Translations under genes and position numbers: made by a program | Notes under the pieces: generated by a model | What the model saw: the letters and a program-made list of their open reading frames with translations, nothing else | What the model was told of the DNA's origin: nothing | Databases searched by the model: none | DNA from: Streptomyces tsukubensis | GTDB taxonomy: Bacteria; Actinomycetota; Actinomycetes; Streptomycetales; Streptomycetaceae | DNA: 64,000 nucleotides | Reading direction: 5' to 3' | Assembly: GCF_003932715.1 (NCBI RefSeq) | Contig: NZ_CP020700.1 | Span: 5,354,501-5,418,500, forward strand | Shown here: one piece after another, positions 50,666 through 60,000 of the stretch | Position numbering within the stretch: position 1 is the stretch's first letter | How the letters are laid out: each line of letters starts with the position of its first letter

Positions 50666-51918
50666 GCACCGGCGGCGGAGCGGCCCGGTGCACCGGACGG
50701 CGCGGGCCGGGAGCGGCCCCGGGCTTCGCGGGCGCTCCGGGAACCACGGAACTGCCGGGCTCCCGGAGCTCCTCGGGCGCCCCGGGTGCTCCGGTTGTTC
50801 CCCGTACTCCCGATGTTCCGGGTGCTCCTGATGTTCCGGGGGCTCCTGGCGCTCCGGATTCGGCGGGCTTTCCCGGTCGCCCAGGCTTCTCGGCTGTTCC
50901 GGTTGTTCCGGGTTTCTCGGGTGCCCCGAGTGTCTCGGGTGTCTCGGGTGTCCCGGGTGGCCCTGGATTCCACGGTCTCCCGGGGGCCGGGCGTGGCCGG
51001 GAGCGGTACTCCGATCCGTATCCGGGCGGCGGCACAGCGGCCGGGCCCTGGGGCCGGCTGCGGATCGGGGTGCCCGGGTACGCCCATCCACTGCTCGCCG
51101 CGGCCGAGTGGGCGGAGCTCACCCGGCCCGGCATCCCGCTGGACTGGGTCGTCCTCACGGTGGCCAACGGGCCCGGCGACCGCCCGGACCCGCACTGTCT
51201 GGCCGCTGCCGGACGGCTGGTCAACGCGGGGGTACGGGTCCTGGGCCGGGTCGATCTCGCCGGGGGCGCCCGGCCCCTCGGCGAAGTCGTCGCCGACGCC
51301 GACCGCTATGCCCAGTGGTACCGGGTCGGTGGCTTCCTGCTGGACCGCTGCCCGGCCGACCCCGCCGCTCTGGAGGCGGTACGACTGGCGGTGACGGCCG
51401 TGCGGACGGTCGCCGAAGGCGCCGGAACGCGGGCCGTGGGCGGCTGCGGACGGCGCCGGACCGGAAGCGGGGCCTGGGCCGGTCCCGGGAGTACGGGCCG
51501 GGCGGCCGGGACCGGGAACCCGGACGCGTACGTCGTCCTCGGCCACGGCAGGCATCCGCACCCCGCCTACGCGGATCTCGCCGACCAACTGGTCACCTTC
51601 TCCGGGCCCTGGGCGGACTACCGCTGGTCACAGGCGGCCCAGTGGACGGCCGACCATCCGCCGGAGCGGTTCGCCCACTTCGTCCACGGGGTGCCGCGCA
51701 CCCATCTCGAAGAGGCCGCCCGGATCGCCCGCTGGCAAGGCGCGGCGACCGTCTTCTTCACCGACCGGCCGGGCGGCGACCCGGCCGGCTTCGGCACCAC
51801 GCCCCCGGCAGCGGCCGGGGTCTCCGAAGCCTCCGGCGGACATTCCGGGGCATTCGAGAGCCTGCCCGGCTACTGGGACGAATTCGTCTCGCAGATCGGA
51901 CCAGGTGTCTCGGAATGA
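50653..51918 (+). CDS. Spherulin-4-family protein with collagen-like N-terminus
   Basis: A 421-residue protein. Residues about 20-112 are a collagen-like tract of triplets (GAPGAPVVP, DVPGAP, GFPGRPGF, GVPGGPGFHGLPG). The C-terminal domain (about 136-415) matches the Spherulin-4 family: GVPGYAHPLLAAAEW, VLTVANGPGDRPDPH, AGVRVLGRVD, ADRYAQWYRVGGFLLDRC and WADYRWSQAA. This family includes GH135-type fungal hydrolases that cut galactosaminogalactan. No signal peptide is visible, so it may be cytosolic or exported by another route. ATG 50653 has GGAGG 5 nt upstream and overlaps the epimerase end. Catalytic acidic residues cannot be confirmed by eye; the usual Asp-Glu pair reads Asp-Arg here. Confidence 0.8.
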   Translation: MPHLSTGGGAARCTGRRGPGAAPGFAGAPGTTELPGSRSSSGAPGAPVVPRTPDVPGAPDVPGAPGAPDSAGFPGRPGFSAVPVVPGFSGAPSVSGVSGVPGGPGFHGLPGAGRGRERYSDPYPGGGTAAGPWGRLRIGVPGYAHPLLAAAEWAELTRPGIPLDWVVLTVANGPGDRPDPHCLAAAGRLVNAGVRVLGRVDLAGGARPLGEVVADADRYAQWYRVGGFLLDRCPADPAALEAVRLAVTAVRTVAEGAGTRAVGGCGRRRTGSGAWAGPGSTGRAAGTGNPDAYVVLGHGRHPHPAYADLADQLVTFSGPWADYRWSQAAQWTADHPPERFAHFVHGVPRTHLEEAARIARWQGAATVFFTDRPGGDPAGFGTTPPAAAGVSEASGGHSGAFESLPGYWDEFVSQIGPGVSE

Positions 51919-51982
51919 GGAGGTGCGTGGCAGTGTTGACGGGAGAACAACCGTATTGACTTACCCACGCAACGGAGTCCCC

Positions 51983-53161
51983 GTGTCGCTGCCACCCCTG
52001 GTCGAGCCCGCCGCAGAGCTCACCGTCGACGAGGTCCGCCGGTACTCCCGCCACCTGATCATCCCCGACGTCGGGATGGACGGGCAGAAGCGGCTGAAGA
52101 ACGCCAAGGTGCTCTGTGTGGGCGCGGGCGGCCTCGGTTCCCCCGCGCTGATGTACCTGGCCGCGGCCGGGGTCGGGACTCTGGGCATCGTCGAGTTCGA
52201 CGAGGTCGACGAGTCGAACCTCCAGCGTCAGATCATCCACAGCCAGGCCGACATCGGCCGGTCCAAGGCCGAGTCCGCGAAGGACTCGGTCCTCGGGATC
52301 AACCCGTACGTCAACGTGGTCCTTCACCAGGAGCGGCTCGAAGCCGACAACGTGATGGACATCTTCAGCCAGTACGACCTCATCGTCGACGGCACGGACA
52401 ACTTCGCCACGCGCTACCTCGTCAACGACGCCTGTGTGCTGCTCGGCAAGCCGTACGTCTGGGGCTCCATCTACCGCTTCGACGGCCAGGCCTCCGTCTT
52501 CTGGTCCGAGTACGGCCCCTGCTACCGCTGCCTCTACCCCGAGCCCCCGCCGCCGGGCATGGTCCCGAGCTGCGCCGAGGGCGGGGTGCTCGGAGTGCTC
52601 TGCGCCTCCATCGGCTCCATCCAGGTCACCGAGGCCATCAAGGTCCTCGCCGGTGTCGGGGAGCCGCTCGTCGGCCGGCTGATGATCTACGACGCCCTGG
52701 AGATGCAGTACCGCCAGGTCAAGATCCGCAAGGACCCGAACTGCGCGGTCTGCAGCGACAACCCCACCGTCACCGAGCTGATCGACTACGAGGCCTTCTG
52801 CGGCGTCGTATCCGAGGAGGCCCAGGAGGCGGCCGCCGGTTCGACCATCACTCCCAAGCAGCTCAAGGAGTGGATCGACGAGGGCGAGAACATCGAGATC
52901 ATCGACGTCCGCGAGGTCAACGAGTACGAGATCGTCTCGATTCCGGGCGCCAAGCTGATCCCCAAGAACGAGTTCCTGATGGGCACCGCGCTCGAAGGAC
53001 TGCCCCAGGACAAGAAGATCGTCTTGCACTGCAAGACGGGTGTCCGCAGTGCGGAAGTGCTGGCGGTCCTCAAGTCGGCGGGATTCGCGGACGCCGTCCA
53101 TGTCGGTGGCGGTGTCATCGGCTGGGTGCACCAGATCGAACCCCACAAGCCGGTCTACTGA
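51983..53161 (+). CDS. moeZ: Adenylyltransferase/sulfurtransferase MoeZ
   Basis: A 392-residue fusion of a ThiF/E1-like adenylyltransferase (1 to about 270; GAGGLGSPALMYLAAAGVG, VDGTDNFATRYLVNDAC, zinc Cys pairs CYRC and CAVC) and a C-terminal rhodanese domain (about 290-390) whose active-site Cys is in HCKTGVRS. It activates sulfur-carrier proteins for molybdopterin, thiamine-type or cysteine synthesis by adenylation and persulfide transfer. I chose GTG 51983 (MSLPPLVEPAAELT), preceded by CGGAG; an upstream GTG adds 26 residues. The Streptomyces protein length of 392 fits. The gene follows the cassette and precedes convergent TAP genes. Confidence 0.95.
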   Translation: MSLPPLVEPAAELTVDEVRRYSRHLIIPDVGMDGQKRLKNAKVLCVGAGGLGSPALMYLAAAGVGTLGIVEFDEVDESNLQRQIIHSQADIGRSKAESAKDSVLGINPYVNVVLHQERLEADNVMDIFSQYDLIVDGTDNFATRYLVNDACVLLGKPYVWGSIYRFDGQASVFWSEYGPCYRCLYPEPPPPGMVPSCAEGGVLGVLCASIGSIQVTEAIKVLAGVGEPLVGRLMIYDALEMQYRQVKIRKDPNCAVCSDNPTVTELIDYEAFCGVVSEEAQEAAAGSTITPKQLKEWIDEGENIEIIDVREVNEYEIVSIPGAKLIPKNEFLMGTALEGLPQDKKIVLHCKTGVRSAEVLAVLKSAGFADAVHVGGGVIGWVHQIEPHKPVY

Positions 53162-53214
53162 CCGGTCCGCGGATGCTCCGCCGGACCGGCGGAGCAGCGC
53201 GAACGAGTGTGACC

Positions 53215-53254
53215 GGGCCCCCGGGGCGCGTCGGCCGACGCGACCCGGGGGCCC
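53215..53254. terminator. Hairpin between convergent moeZ and a peptidase gene
   Basis: An 11-bp outer stem (53215-53225 with 53244-53254) encloses an 8-bp inner palindrome (53227-53242). A second hairpin (53175-53183 with 53187-53195) lies just before it. Together they should end moeZ and the minus-strand peptidase gene (stop 53291). Confidence 0.75.
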
Positions 53255-53290
53255 GCTCCGTATCGGGGCCGGGCCGGGGCGGCCGGGCCG

Positions 53291-54937
53291 TCAGGAGGAG
53301 CAGACCGTTCCGCTCCGGGGGACCGCGCCCTTCAGCAGATAGTCGTCCACGACCCGGGTCGCGCACTTCGAGAAGCCGTACGAGCCGTGGTTCTCGCCCT
53401 TGCTGGTGACCAGCACGCCGACCCCGGTGCCCAGGCCGTCCGCCATCTTCTTCGCGCCCTCCACCGGCGTCGCCGGGTCGCCCGTGGTGCCCACGACCAG
53501 GATCGGCGCCGCGCCCTTCGCCGACACCGGCGGCTTCTCCCATGCCCCGTCGACCGGCCAGCCGGCGCACCAGCCCGCGACGTCCCAGGCGAGATACGGG
53601 CCGAAGGCCGGGGAGACCGCGGTGAAGTCGGCCAGATGGCGCGAGGTCACGTCCGCGGCCGTCGGCCGGGAAGCGGAATCGGCGCACGATATCGCGCGCT
53701 GGGCATGGTCCTGGGTCGAGTAACGGCCCTTCTCGTCCCGGCCGGTGTACATATCGGCGAGGGCGAGGAGTTCGGTGCCGTCACCCTTCTCGGCCGCCTT
53801 CAGGGCATCCGTGAGATAGGGCCAGTACTGCTCCGAGTAGAGCGACTGGATGATGCCGGTCCGGGCCATGTGCTCGGTCAGCGCCCGGCCGTCTCCGGCG
53901 GGTATCGGCCGGGCGTCGAGCCGCTTCAGCAGCTTCACCGTGCGCGCCGTACCCTCCGCGGCACCGATGCCGCGGCTCTTGTAGTAGTTCTCCAGGGCCC
54001 GCTGGAAGCCGACGGCCTGGTTGCGCGTACCGCGGGCGAGATCGGCCGTCGGGTCGACCACGCCGTCCATGGCCAGCCGTCCGACCTTCTCCGGGAAGAG
54101 ATGGGCGTACACCCCGCCCAGCTCCGTCCCGTACGAGAAGCCGAAGTAGTGCAGCTTCGCATCGCCGAGGACCTGGCGCATCAGGTCCATGTCGCGGGCG
54201 GTGTTCGCCGTACCGACATGGGGGAGGACCTTTCCGGACCGCCGGGCGCAGTCCGCCCCGAAACCGGTCGACGCGGCCATGAACGCGCGCTGTTCGGCCG
54301 GATTGTCCGGGGTGCTGTCGACCCGGTGGGAGGCGGCGATGGCCTTGTCGTCGCGGCAGACGACGGCGGAGCTCTCGGCGACCCCGCGCGGATCGAAGCT
54401 GACCAGATCGTAGGCCCCGCCGAACTTCTTGACGATGTCGTCGCCGCCGGGCAGCGCCGCGACACCCGAGCCACCGGGTCCGCCGAAGTTGAACAGCAGC
54501 GAGCCGACGCGCTTTCCGGAGTCCTTCGCCACGCTCCGGATCAGGGCGATGCCCAGCGTCTCGCCGTCCGGCTCCGTGTAGTCCAGGGGGACCTTCAGGG
54601 TCGCGCACTGCCAGCGGGGGCCCGGCTTCTCCGCGTACATCCCATCGGCCTTGACCGGCGCCTTGCACGCCGACCAGCGCGGCTTCTGCCCGGTCAGGGC
54701 GGCGGGCAGCGCGGCGGTGGTCACGGGCGCCCGGTCCGGATCCGCGGACGGCGACGGTGCCGTGCTCGGAGCCGTACTACCGCTTCCGCCGCTCGCGGCG
54801 GCCCCGGCGCGCTCGCCGGAACTGCCGCCTCCGCCGCTGTCCTTCGTGCAGCCGAAGACCGTCCCGGCCAGCAGCAGGGCCGCTGCTGTCAGGGCTCTCG
54901 CCCTGTGTTTGCCGTGCCCGATGTGCCCGATGCGCAT
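53291..54937 (-). CDS. Secreted TAP-like alpha/beta-hydrolase peptidase (lipoprotein), copy 1
   Basis: A 548-residue tripeptidyl-aminopeptidase-like hydrolase. A lipobox, LLAGTVFGC (Cys30), indicates a lipoprotein. The catalytic domain has the oxyanion region FNFGGPGGSG, nucleophile elbow GFSYG, Asp in VVGTTGDPATP and His in KGENHGSYG, then a TAP C-terminal segment (KCATRVVDDYLLKG). It cleaves N-terminal peptides outside the cell. ATG 54937 follows GGGGGGAC. It is a close paralogue of the next gene on the same strand, with a MITE-like element between them. Confidence 0.88.
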   Translation of the reverse strand: MRIGHIGHGKHRARALTAAALLLAGTVFGCTKDSGGGGSSGERAGAAASGGSGSTAPSTAPSPSADPDRAPVTTAALPAALTGQKPRWSACKAPVKADGMYAEKPGPRWQCATLKVPLDYTEPDGETLGIALIRSVAKDSGKRVGSLLFNFGGPGGSGVAALPGGDDIVKKFGGAYDLVSFDPRGVAESSAVVCRDDKAIAASHRVDSTPDNPAEQRAFMAASTGFGADCARRSGKVLPHVGTANTARDMDLMRQVLGDAKLHYFGFSYGTELGGVYAHLFPEKVGRLAMDGVVDPTADLARGTRNQAVGFQRALENYYKSRGIGAAEGTARTVKLLKRLDARPIPAGDGRALTEHMARTGIIQSLYSEQYWPYLTDALKAAEKGDGTELLALADMYTGRDEKGRYSTQDHAQRAISCADSASRPTAADVTSRHLADFTAVSPAFGPYLAWDVAGWCAGWPVDGAWEKPPVSAKGAAPILVVGTTGDPATPVEGAKKMADGLGTGVGVLVTSKGENHGSYGFSKCATRVVDDYLLKGAVPRSGTVCSS

Positions 54938-55003
54938 GGTGCGTCCCCCCGTCGGGCCCGGCCCTTCACGGCCGCCGCCCGGATTTCGTACCCGTGCCGC
55001 CAT

Positions 55004-55185
55004 CCTAGGCCGTGTCCGGAAAGTCCCGCCTGGCCCGCGGCGCCCGGCACGCGCACTCGCGATGTTGTCGGGACTCCCAAGTACGTCCAGTACGAGGGAG
55101 TCCCTCCGCCTTGCGATTGCACGCACCGGACACCGCGGGCCCCGCCCTGCGGGCGGACGGCGCTACTTTCCGGACACGGCCTAGG
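55004..55185. mobile_element. 182-bp MITE-like element with 21-bp perfect terminal inverted repeats
   Basis: The terminal repeats 55004-55024 and 55165-55185 are exact reverse complements beginning CCTAGGCCGTGTCCGGAAAGT (first bases shown), with a CTAG at each outer end that may be a target duplication. A second dyad (55070-55078 with 55096-55104, GGGACTCCC/GGGAGTCCC) lies inside. No coding capacity. I recognise it as a non-autonomous element of a kind often seen between Streptomyces genes, possibly mobilised by an IS5-type transposase. It lies 5 bp beyond the stop of the copy 2 gene and upstream of copy 1. Confidence 0.8.
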
Positions 55186-55190
55186 CACCG

Positions 55191-56897
55191 CTACTGACAG
55201 ACGGTTCCCGCCGCCGGGACCCGGCCCTCCAGGAGGTAGGCGTCGACCGCGCCCTTCACACAGGTGCTCGTCGCGTTGTAGGCGCCGTGGCCCTGGCCGC
55301 GGTAGGTGATCTCCACCCCGACACCCGGGCCGAGGGCCTCCACCATCGCCCGGGCGCCCTCGTACGGCGTCGCGGGGTCACCGGTGTTGCCGATCACCAC
55401 GACGGGGGCGGCACCCGGCGCCGAGACGTCGGGGTGCTCCCAGGTGCCGGGCACCGGCCAGTTGGTGCAGCCGAGCATGCCCCAGCCCAGATAGTCCCCG
55501 AAGACCGGCGAGGCCGCACGGAACTCCGGCAGCTTCGCCCGGGTCTGCGCCACCGAGTAGCGGTCCTTGGTGTCGACGCAGCTGATCGCGTTGAACGCCG
55601 CCCCCATGTTGTCGTACCGGCCGTCCTGGTTCCGGCCGTTCATCGCGTCGGAGAGGGCGAGCAGCAGGGAACCGTCACCGCCGTCGGCCTCGTCGACGCC
55701 CTGTTCCAGCAGCGGCCAGAACTGCTGCGAGTACAGCGACTGGGCGATCCCGTTCAGCGCCTGCGTCTGGGTCAGCTCCCGGCCCCCGCCGGCCGGGACC
55801 GGCCGGGCGTCGAGACGCTTCAGCAGATCGGTGATCTGGCCCTCGACCTCCGCCCGCGTCGTACCGGCGATCAGACACTGGTCGCCGCGGTCCACACAGT
55901 CCTGGGCGAAGTTGTCGAGGGCCAGCTGGAAGCCCTTCGCCTGGCCGAGCGAACCCTCTTCGGAGTTCTTCGTCGGGTCGACGACCGCGTCGAAGACCGC
56001 GCGTCCGACGTTCTTCGGGAAGAGGTGGGCGTACACCCCGCCCAGCTCGGTCCCGTAGGAGATGCCGAAGTAGTACAGCTTGTCGTCGCCGAGGACCTGG
56101 CGCATCAGGTCCAGGTCCCGGGCAGCGTTCAGGGTGCCGACATGGGGGAGCGCGCCGCCCGAGCGCTGCTTGCAGGCCGAGGCGTACGACTTCAGCCCGT
56201 CCGAGTACGCGGTGATCTCGGCATCGGTGTCGGGGGTCGCGTCGAGGGAGTAGAAGGCGTCGAGCTGCTTGTCGTCCTCGCACCGGACGGGGACGCTGCG
56301 GCCCACTCCGCGCGGATCGAAGCTGACCAGGTCATAGCGGGTGTTGAGGGCGGTGTAGTCGGTCGCGGCGGCGGGCAGCGTGGTGATTCCGGAGCCGCCG
56401 GGTCCGCCGAAGTTGAAGATCAGCGAGCCGATACGTTTCTGCGGATCGGTGGCCCGGGCCCGGATCAGGGCGAGGTCGAAGGTCTTTCCGCCCGGGTCCG
56501 CATAGTCGAGCGGTGCCTTGACGGTCGCGCACTCCCAGGCCGAGCCGCCGGGCGGCGGCTGGGGTGCCGCGCCGCCGCCTTCGGCTTCGGAGGGCGCCGG
56601 ACACGTCTTCCACACCGGTTTCTGGCCGGTCAGCTCCTTGCCGAGGGGCGGGACCGGGTTCGAGGTGCCCGGTGAACTCGTCGTACCGGGGGTACTGGAC
56701 GAGCCGGTCGGCGCGGATGCGCGGGACGTTCCGGACGCGGCCGCGGAGGCCGTGCTGGTCGTCCCGGCGGCCGGGTCCTGCGCCCGGTCCCGGCCGCCGC
56801 CGCCGGAGCAGCCCGCGGCCAGCAGGACGGACAGGGAGGCGGCGATGGCCGCGGCGTGTGCGGTCGCGGAGCGCACGGCGGTGGCTGAGGGAGGCAT
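55191..56897 (-). CDS. Secreted TAP-like alpha/beta-hydrolase peptidase (lipoprotein), copy 2
   Basis: A 568-residue paralogue of the previous gene. The lipobox is LLAAGC (Cys29), followed by a Ser/Thr/Pro-rich linker. FNFGGPGGSG, GISYG (nucleophile), IGNTGDPATP (Asp) and RGQGHGAYN (His) show the same catalytic architecture. The C-terminal TAP domain ends in LEGRVPAAGTVCQ. ATG 56897 is the first Met of the signal sequence, with no strong ribosome-binding site. The two genes presumably arose by tandem duplication; sequence divergence in the signal and linker regions suggests an old event. Confidence 0.88.
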   Translation of the reverse strand: MPPSATAVRSATAHAAAIAASLSVLLAAGCSGGGGRDRAQDPAAGTTSTASAAASGTSRASAPTGSSSTPGTTSSPGTSNPVPPLGKELTGQKPVWKTCPAPSEAEGGGAAPQPPPGGSAWECATVKAPLDYADPGGKTFDLALIRARATDPQKRIGSLIFNFGGPGGSGITTLPAAATDYTALNTRYDLVSFDPRGVGRSVPVRCEDDKQLDAFYSLDATPDTDAEITAYSDGLKSYASACKQRSGGALPHVGTLNAARDLDLMRQVLGDDKLYYFGISYGTELGGVYAHLFPKNVGRAVFDAVVDPTKNSEEGSLGQAKGFQLALDNFAQDCVDRGDQCLIAGTTRAEVEGQITDLLKRLDARPVPAGGGRELTQTQALNGIAQSLYSQQFWPLLEQGVDEADGGDGSLLLALSDAMNGRNQDGRYDNMGAAFNAISCVDTKDRYSVAQTRAKLPEFRAASPVFGDYLGWGMLGCTNWPVPGTWEHPDVSAPGAAPVVVIGNTGDPATPYEGARAMVEALGPGVGVEITYRGQGHGAYNATSTCVKGAVDAYLLEGRVPAAGTVCQ

Positions 56898-56996
56898 GCC
56901 GCCATCGTGCGCGCCGGGCGCCCGGCCCGCCCCCGCGGTGGTCCGGTCGGGTGGTATTCCGCAGTGATGACGGCGTGGCTCCCGCAGCCCACGGTC

Positions 56997-57025
56997 GGGG
57001 ACGCCCCGGGGCCCGGGGCGTCCCC
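56997..57025 (-). terminator. 13-bp hairpin after the flippase-like gene
   Basis: Arms 56997-57009 and 57013-57025 pair perfectly. It lies just beyond the stop (57029) of the large minus-strand membrane-protein gene. Confidence 0.7.
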
Positions 57026-57028
57026 GGC

Positions 57029-60000
57029 CTACAGGGCGCCCTTGCGCGACAGACTGCTGAACGCCAGCCAGCCCGGCAGCACCGGCAGCCACAGTGTGAG
57101 GATGCGGTAGAGCAGCACCGCCGCCGTCGCGACGTCCTTCGGCACGCCCGCCGCGATCAGACCGAGGATCAGCGCGCCCTCGACGGCGCCCACACCGCCG
57201 GGCGTCGGCGCGGCCGACCCCAGCGCGTTGCCGGCCAGGAAGACCACGGCGAGGCTGGCGTAGCTCAGCGGCTGGCTGCCGTCGTTGAACGCCCGGATCG
57301 ACGCGTCGAGACACATCACGAAGGCGAACGTGAGCAGCAACTGGCCGCCGATGCCCGTTAGCAGTTTCACCGGCCGCTGGAGCACGTCCAGCATGCGCGG
57401 TACGACTCCGGCGAACAGCGACCGCAGCCGGGTCGAGACGAACTTCCGCAGGAACGGGATCGCCGTCACCACCAGCACCAGCACGGCGACCGTCAACAGG
57501 CCCGCGATCACCGTTCTGGACGGGCTCAGGGACGGGGTCTTCTCCGTGCCCGTGAGATAGCCGAAGGTCAGCAGCAGCAGGATGTGCGCCCCGAGCCCGA
57601 AGAGCTGGGCCGCGCCCACGCTCGCCACCGCCAGTCCGGGACGGACGCCCGAACGCTGGAGGAAGCGGGTGTTCAGCGCGACACCGCCGACCGCCGCCGG
57701 GGCGACGATCTTCACAAAGGATCCGGCGACCTGGGCGAGGACGGTCCGCGGGAACGGCACCCGTTCGGGCACGAAGCCCAGCAGGCTCATCGCCGCGGCG
57801 ACGTAGCTCAGTGCGGAGAATGCGGCCGCGACCGCCACCCAGATCCAGTGGGCGCTGCTGAAGTCGGCGCCCAGGTTGTTGCCGGCGATCTGGGACAGCA
57901 GGAAGTACGCGGCGACGGCGCCGGCGATCAGGCTGACGAGGGTCCGGGGCCGGATCCGCTCCAGCCGGACGGGCTCCACCGGGGCCTGGGGCCGGATCAG
58001 CAGCACCTGGTGGCGGATCTGGGTGAGGAGGTCCTCCTCGCGCGCCGCGTCGAGCGCCTCGTCGACGGCGCGTTTGTCCGCCCGCCGCTCGGCGTGCGGG
58101 GCGGGCTTCGCCGGGTGGCCCGCGGTGGGCCCGGTGGGGGCCGTGACCGCGGGCGGGCGTGCTGCCGCTGCGGCGCTGGTACGGCTGTCCTCCGGGCGGC
58201 CGTCCGCCGCGGCGGCCTCCGGGGCTCCTCCTGCGGTTCCGGCCGCTCCCGCCGTGTCCGGAGCGGTGCCCGCGGCTTCGGCGGTCCGGCCCGTGTCCGG
58301 ACCGGCCTCTGCTTCCGCCCTGCCTGTGTCCGGACCGGTGTCCGTGGTGGTGCGGGCCGTGTCCGTAGCGGTCGCGGACTCCCCGGTGGCCGTCCCGTGT
58401 GCCTGGGCCGAGGCCTCCGCGCGGGCCCTGCGGGCCGCCGCCGAGGCCTTCAGAACGGCCTCGCGCTCCCGCTCGGCCCGCTCCCGCGCCAGTCTTCGCA
58501 GGGTCGCACGGGTGGAGCGGCTGAGGGCGATGGGCTGGAGCAGCGGCAGACAGTCGGCGACCGCGTCCGGTCCGAGGATCTCCAGCGCCCCCGACACCGA
58601 GCGCTCGGCACCCACCCGAAGGCCCATGGTGACCAGGAGCTGGGCGACGTCCATCCGCAGCACCAGATCGCCCGCGGCGATCTCGCCGCCGCGCAGATCG
58701 GTCAGGATGACCTTGCCGGAACGATCCACCAGGATCGCGTCCCCCGTCAGCCTGCGGTGCGCGATCCGGCGCGACTGGAGCGATTTGACCTGCCGCCAGG
58801 CCCCGCGGACCACGTCGTCGGTGATCTCCGTGTCCTCCAGGCTGTCCAGGGATCTGCCGCCCAGGTGCTCGTAGACGAGCATCACGGCGTCCGGTCCCAG
58901 CTCGGAGGTGGCGATCAGCTTGGGGGCGTTCGCCCCGGCGGCGATCGCCGCGTAGGCGAGGAGCGCCTCCTGCTCCAGCGCCTGCCGCAGTGACTGGAGG
59001 GAGGAGCGGCGGGTGGTGATGGAGCGCAGCGTGAGCCGCCGCCAGAGCCGGTAGAAGAAGCCGTGTGCCTGCTGTTCGCGGTCGACGACGGTGACGTCGA
59101 GGGGTGGGCCGTCCTCCAGGGTGACCAGATAGCGGCGCCCACGGTCGCCCTGCTCAACCGGGCCGCCGTCCGTTCCGTCCGGTACGTCCTCGGTGCGCAT
59201 CGCGGTGACCGGGCGGAAGCCGACATGGCGCAGGCCCGCCAGCAGGGTCTGGCCGGTGGGCCGGACATTGGGCGAGCCGACGGCGTACAGCGTGCCGTAC
59301 GCCACGGTCCAGCCGAGGAGGACGGTCAGGATGATGGAGAACGGGGTGGTGTATCCGCCGACCAGCATCGCGAAGGCGTCCAGCAGCAGCACCACCCAGA
59401 GCACGACCCGCCAGCGGGGTCTGCGGGCCATGCCGACCGCCGTCATATAGGCGATGACGGGGGCGAGATAGCCGTGCACGGGGTCCGTGAGCCCGCTGCC
59501 CTGGGAGCGGGTGAGGGCTTCCTGGATGCTGTCCGGCGCCGCCTGGGCGACCCAGAGGTCGGTGGCGAGGGTGATGCCGTGGGCGAGGACCGCGGCGAGC
59601 ACACCGTCGGCGATCCGCAGTCCGTCCCGTTTGATCAGCCGTTCGATCGCGAAGGCGATGGGGACGAGGAGCACCGCGATGGAGGAGACCAGCCCGGCGA
59701 GCTTCACCAGCAGTACGGGCGCCTGCTCGGTGCCCTTGCTGATGTCGTGTTCGAGGCCGGTGGTGGTGCCCTGGGCGAAGGCGGCGATGGCGAGGAGGAC
59801 GGCGATCGCGAGGATGCCGCCGAGGAAGCGCATGAGGTCCGAGGGGCGGTGCACCCGGGCGGCGAGCAGGGGCTCGTCACCGGAGACCCGGTCGGCATCG
59901 GTGCCGGGGTCGTCGACGGGATGGTCCCCGTGCCCGGCTGCGGGCGGCTCTTCGGAGCCTGCTCCCGACAGTCCGGCGGGCTTGGCTTCGGATGCTGCTT

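Noticed and set aside
50700..51000. CRISPR-like or satellite repeat in the cassette
   Set aside because: The repetition is a 9-nt coding period of a collagen-like protein, not spaced identical repeats with unique spacers.
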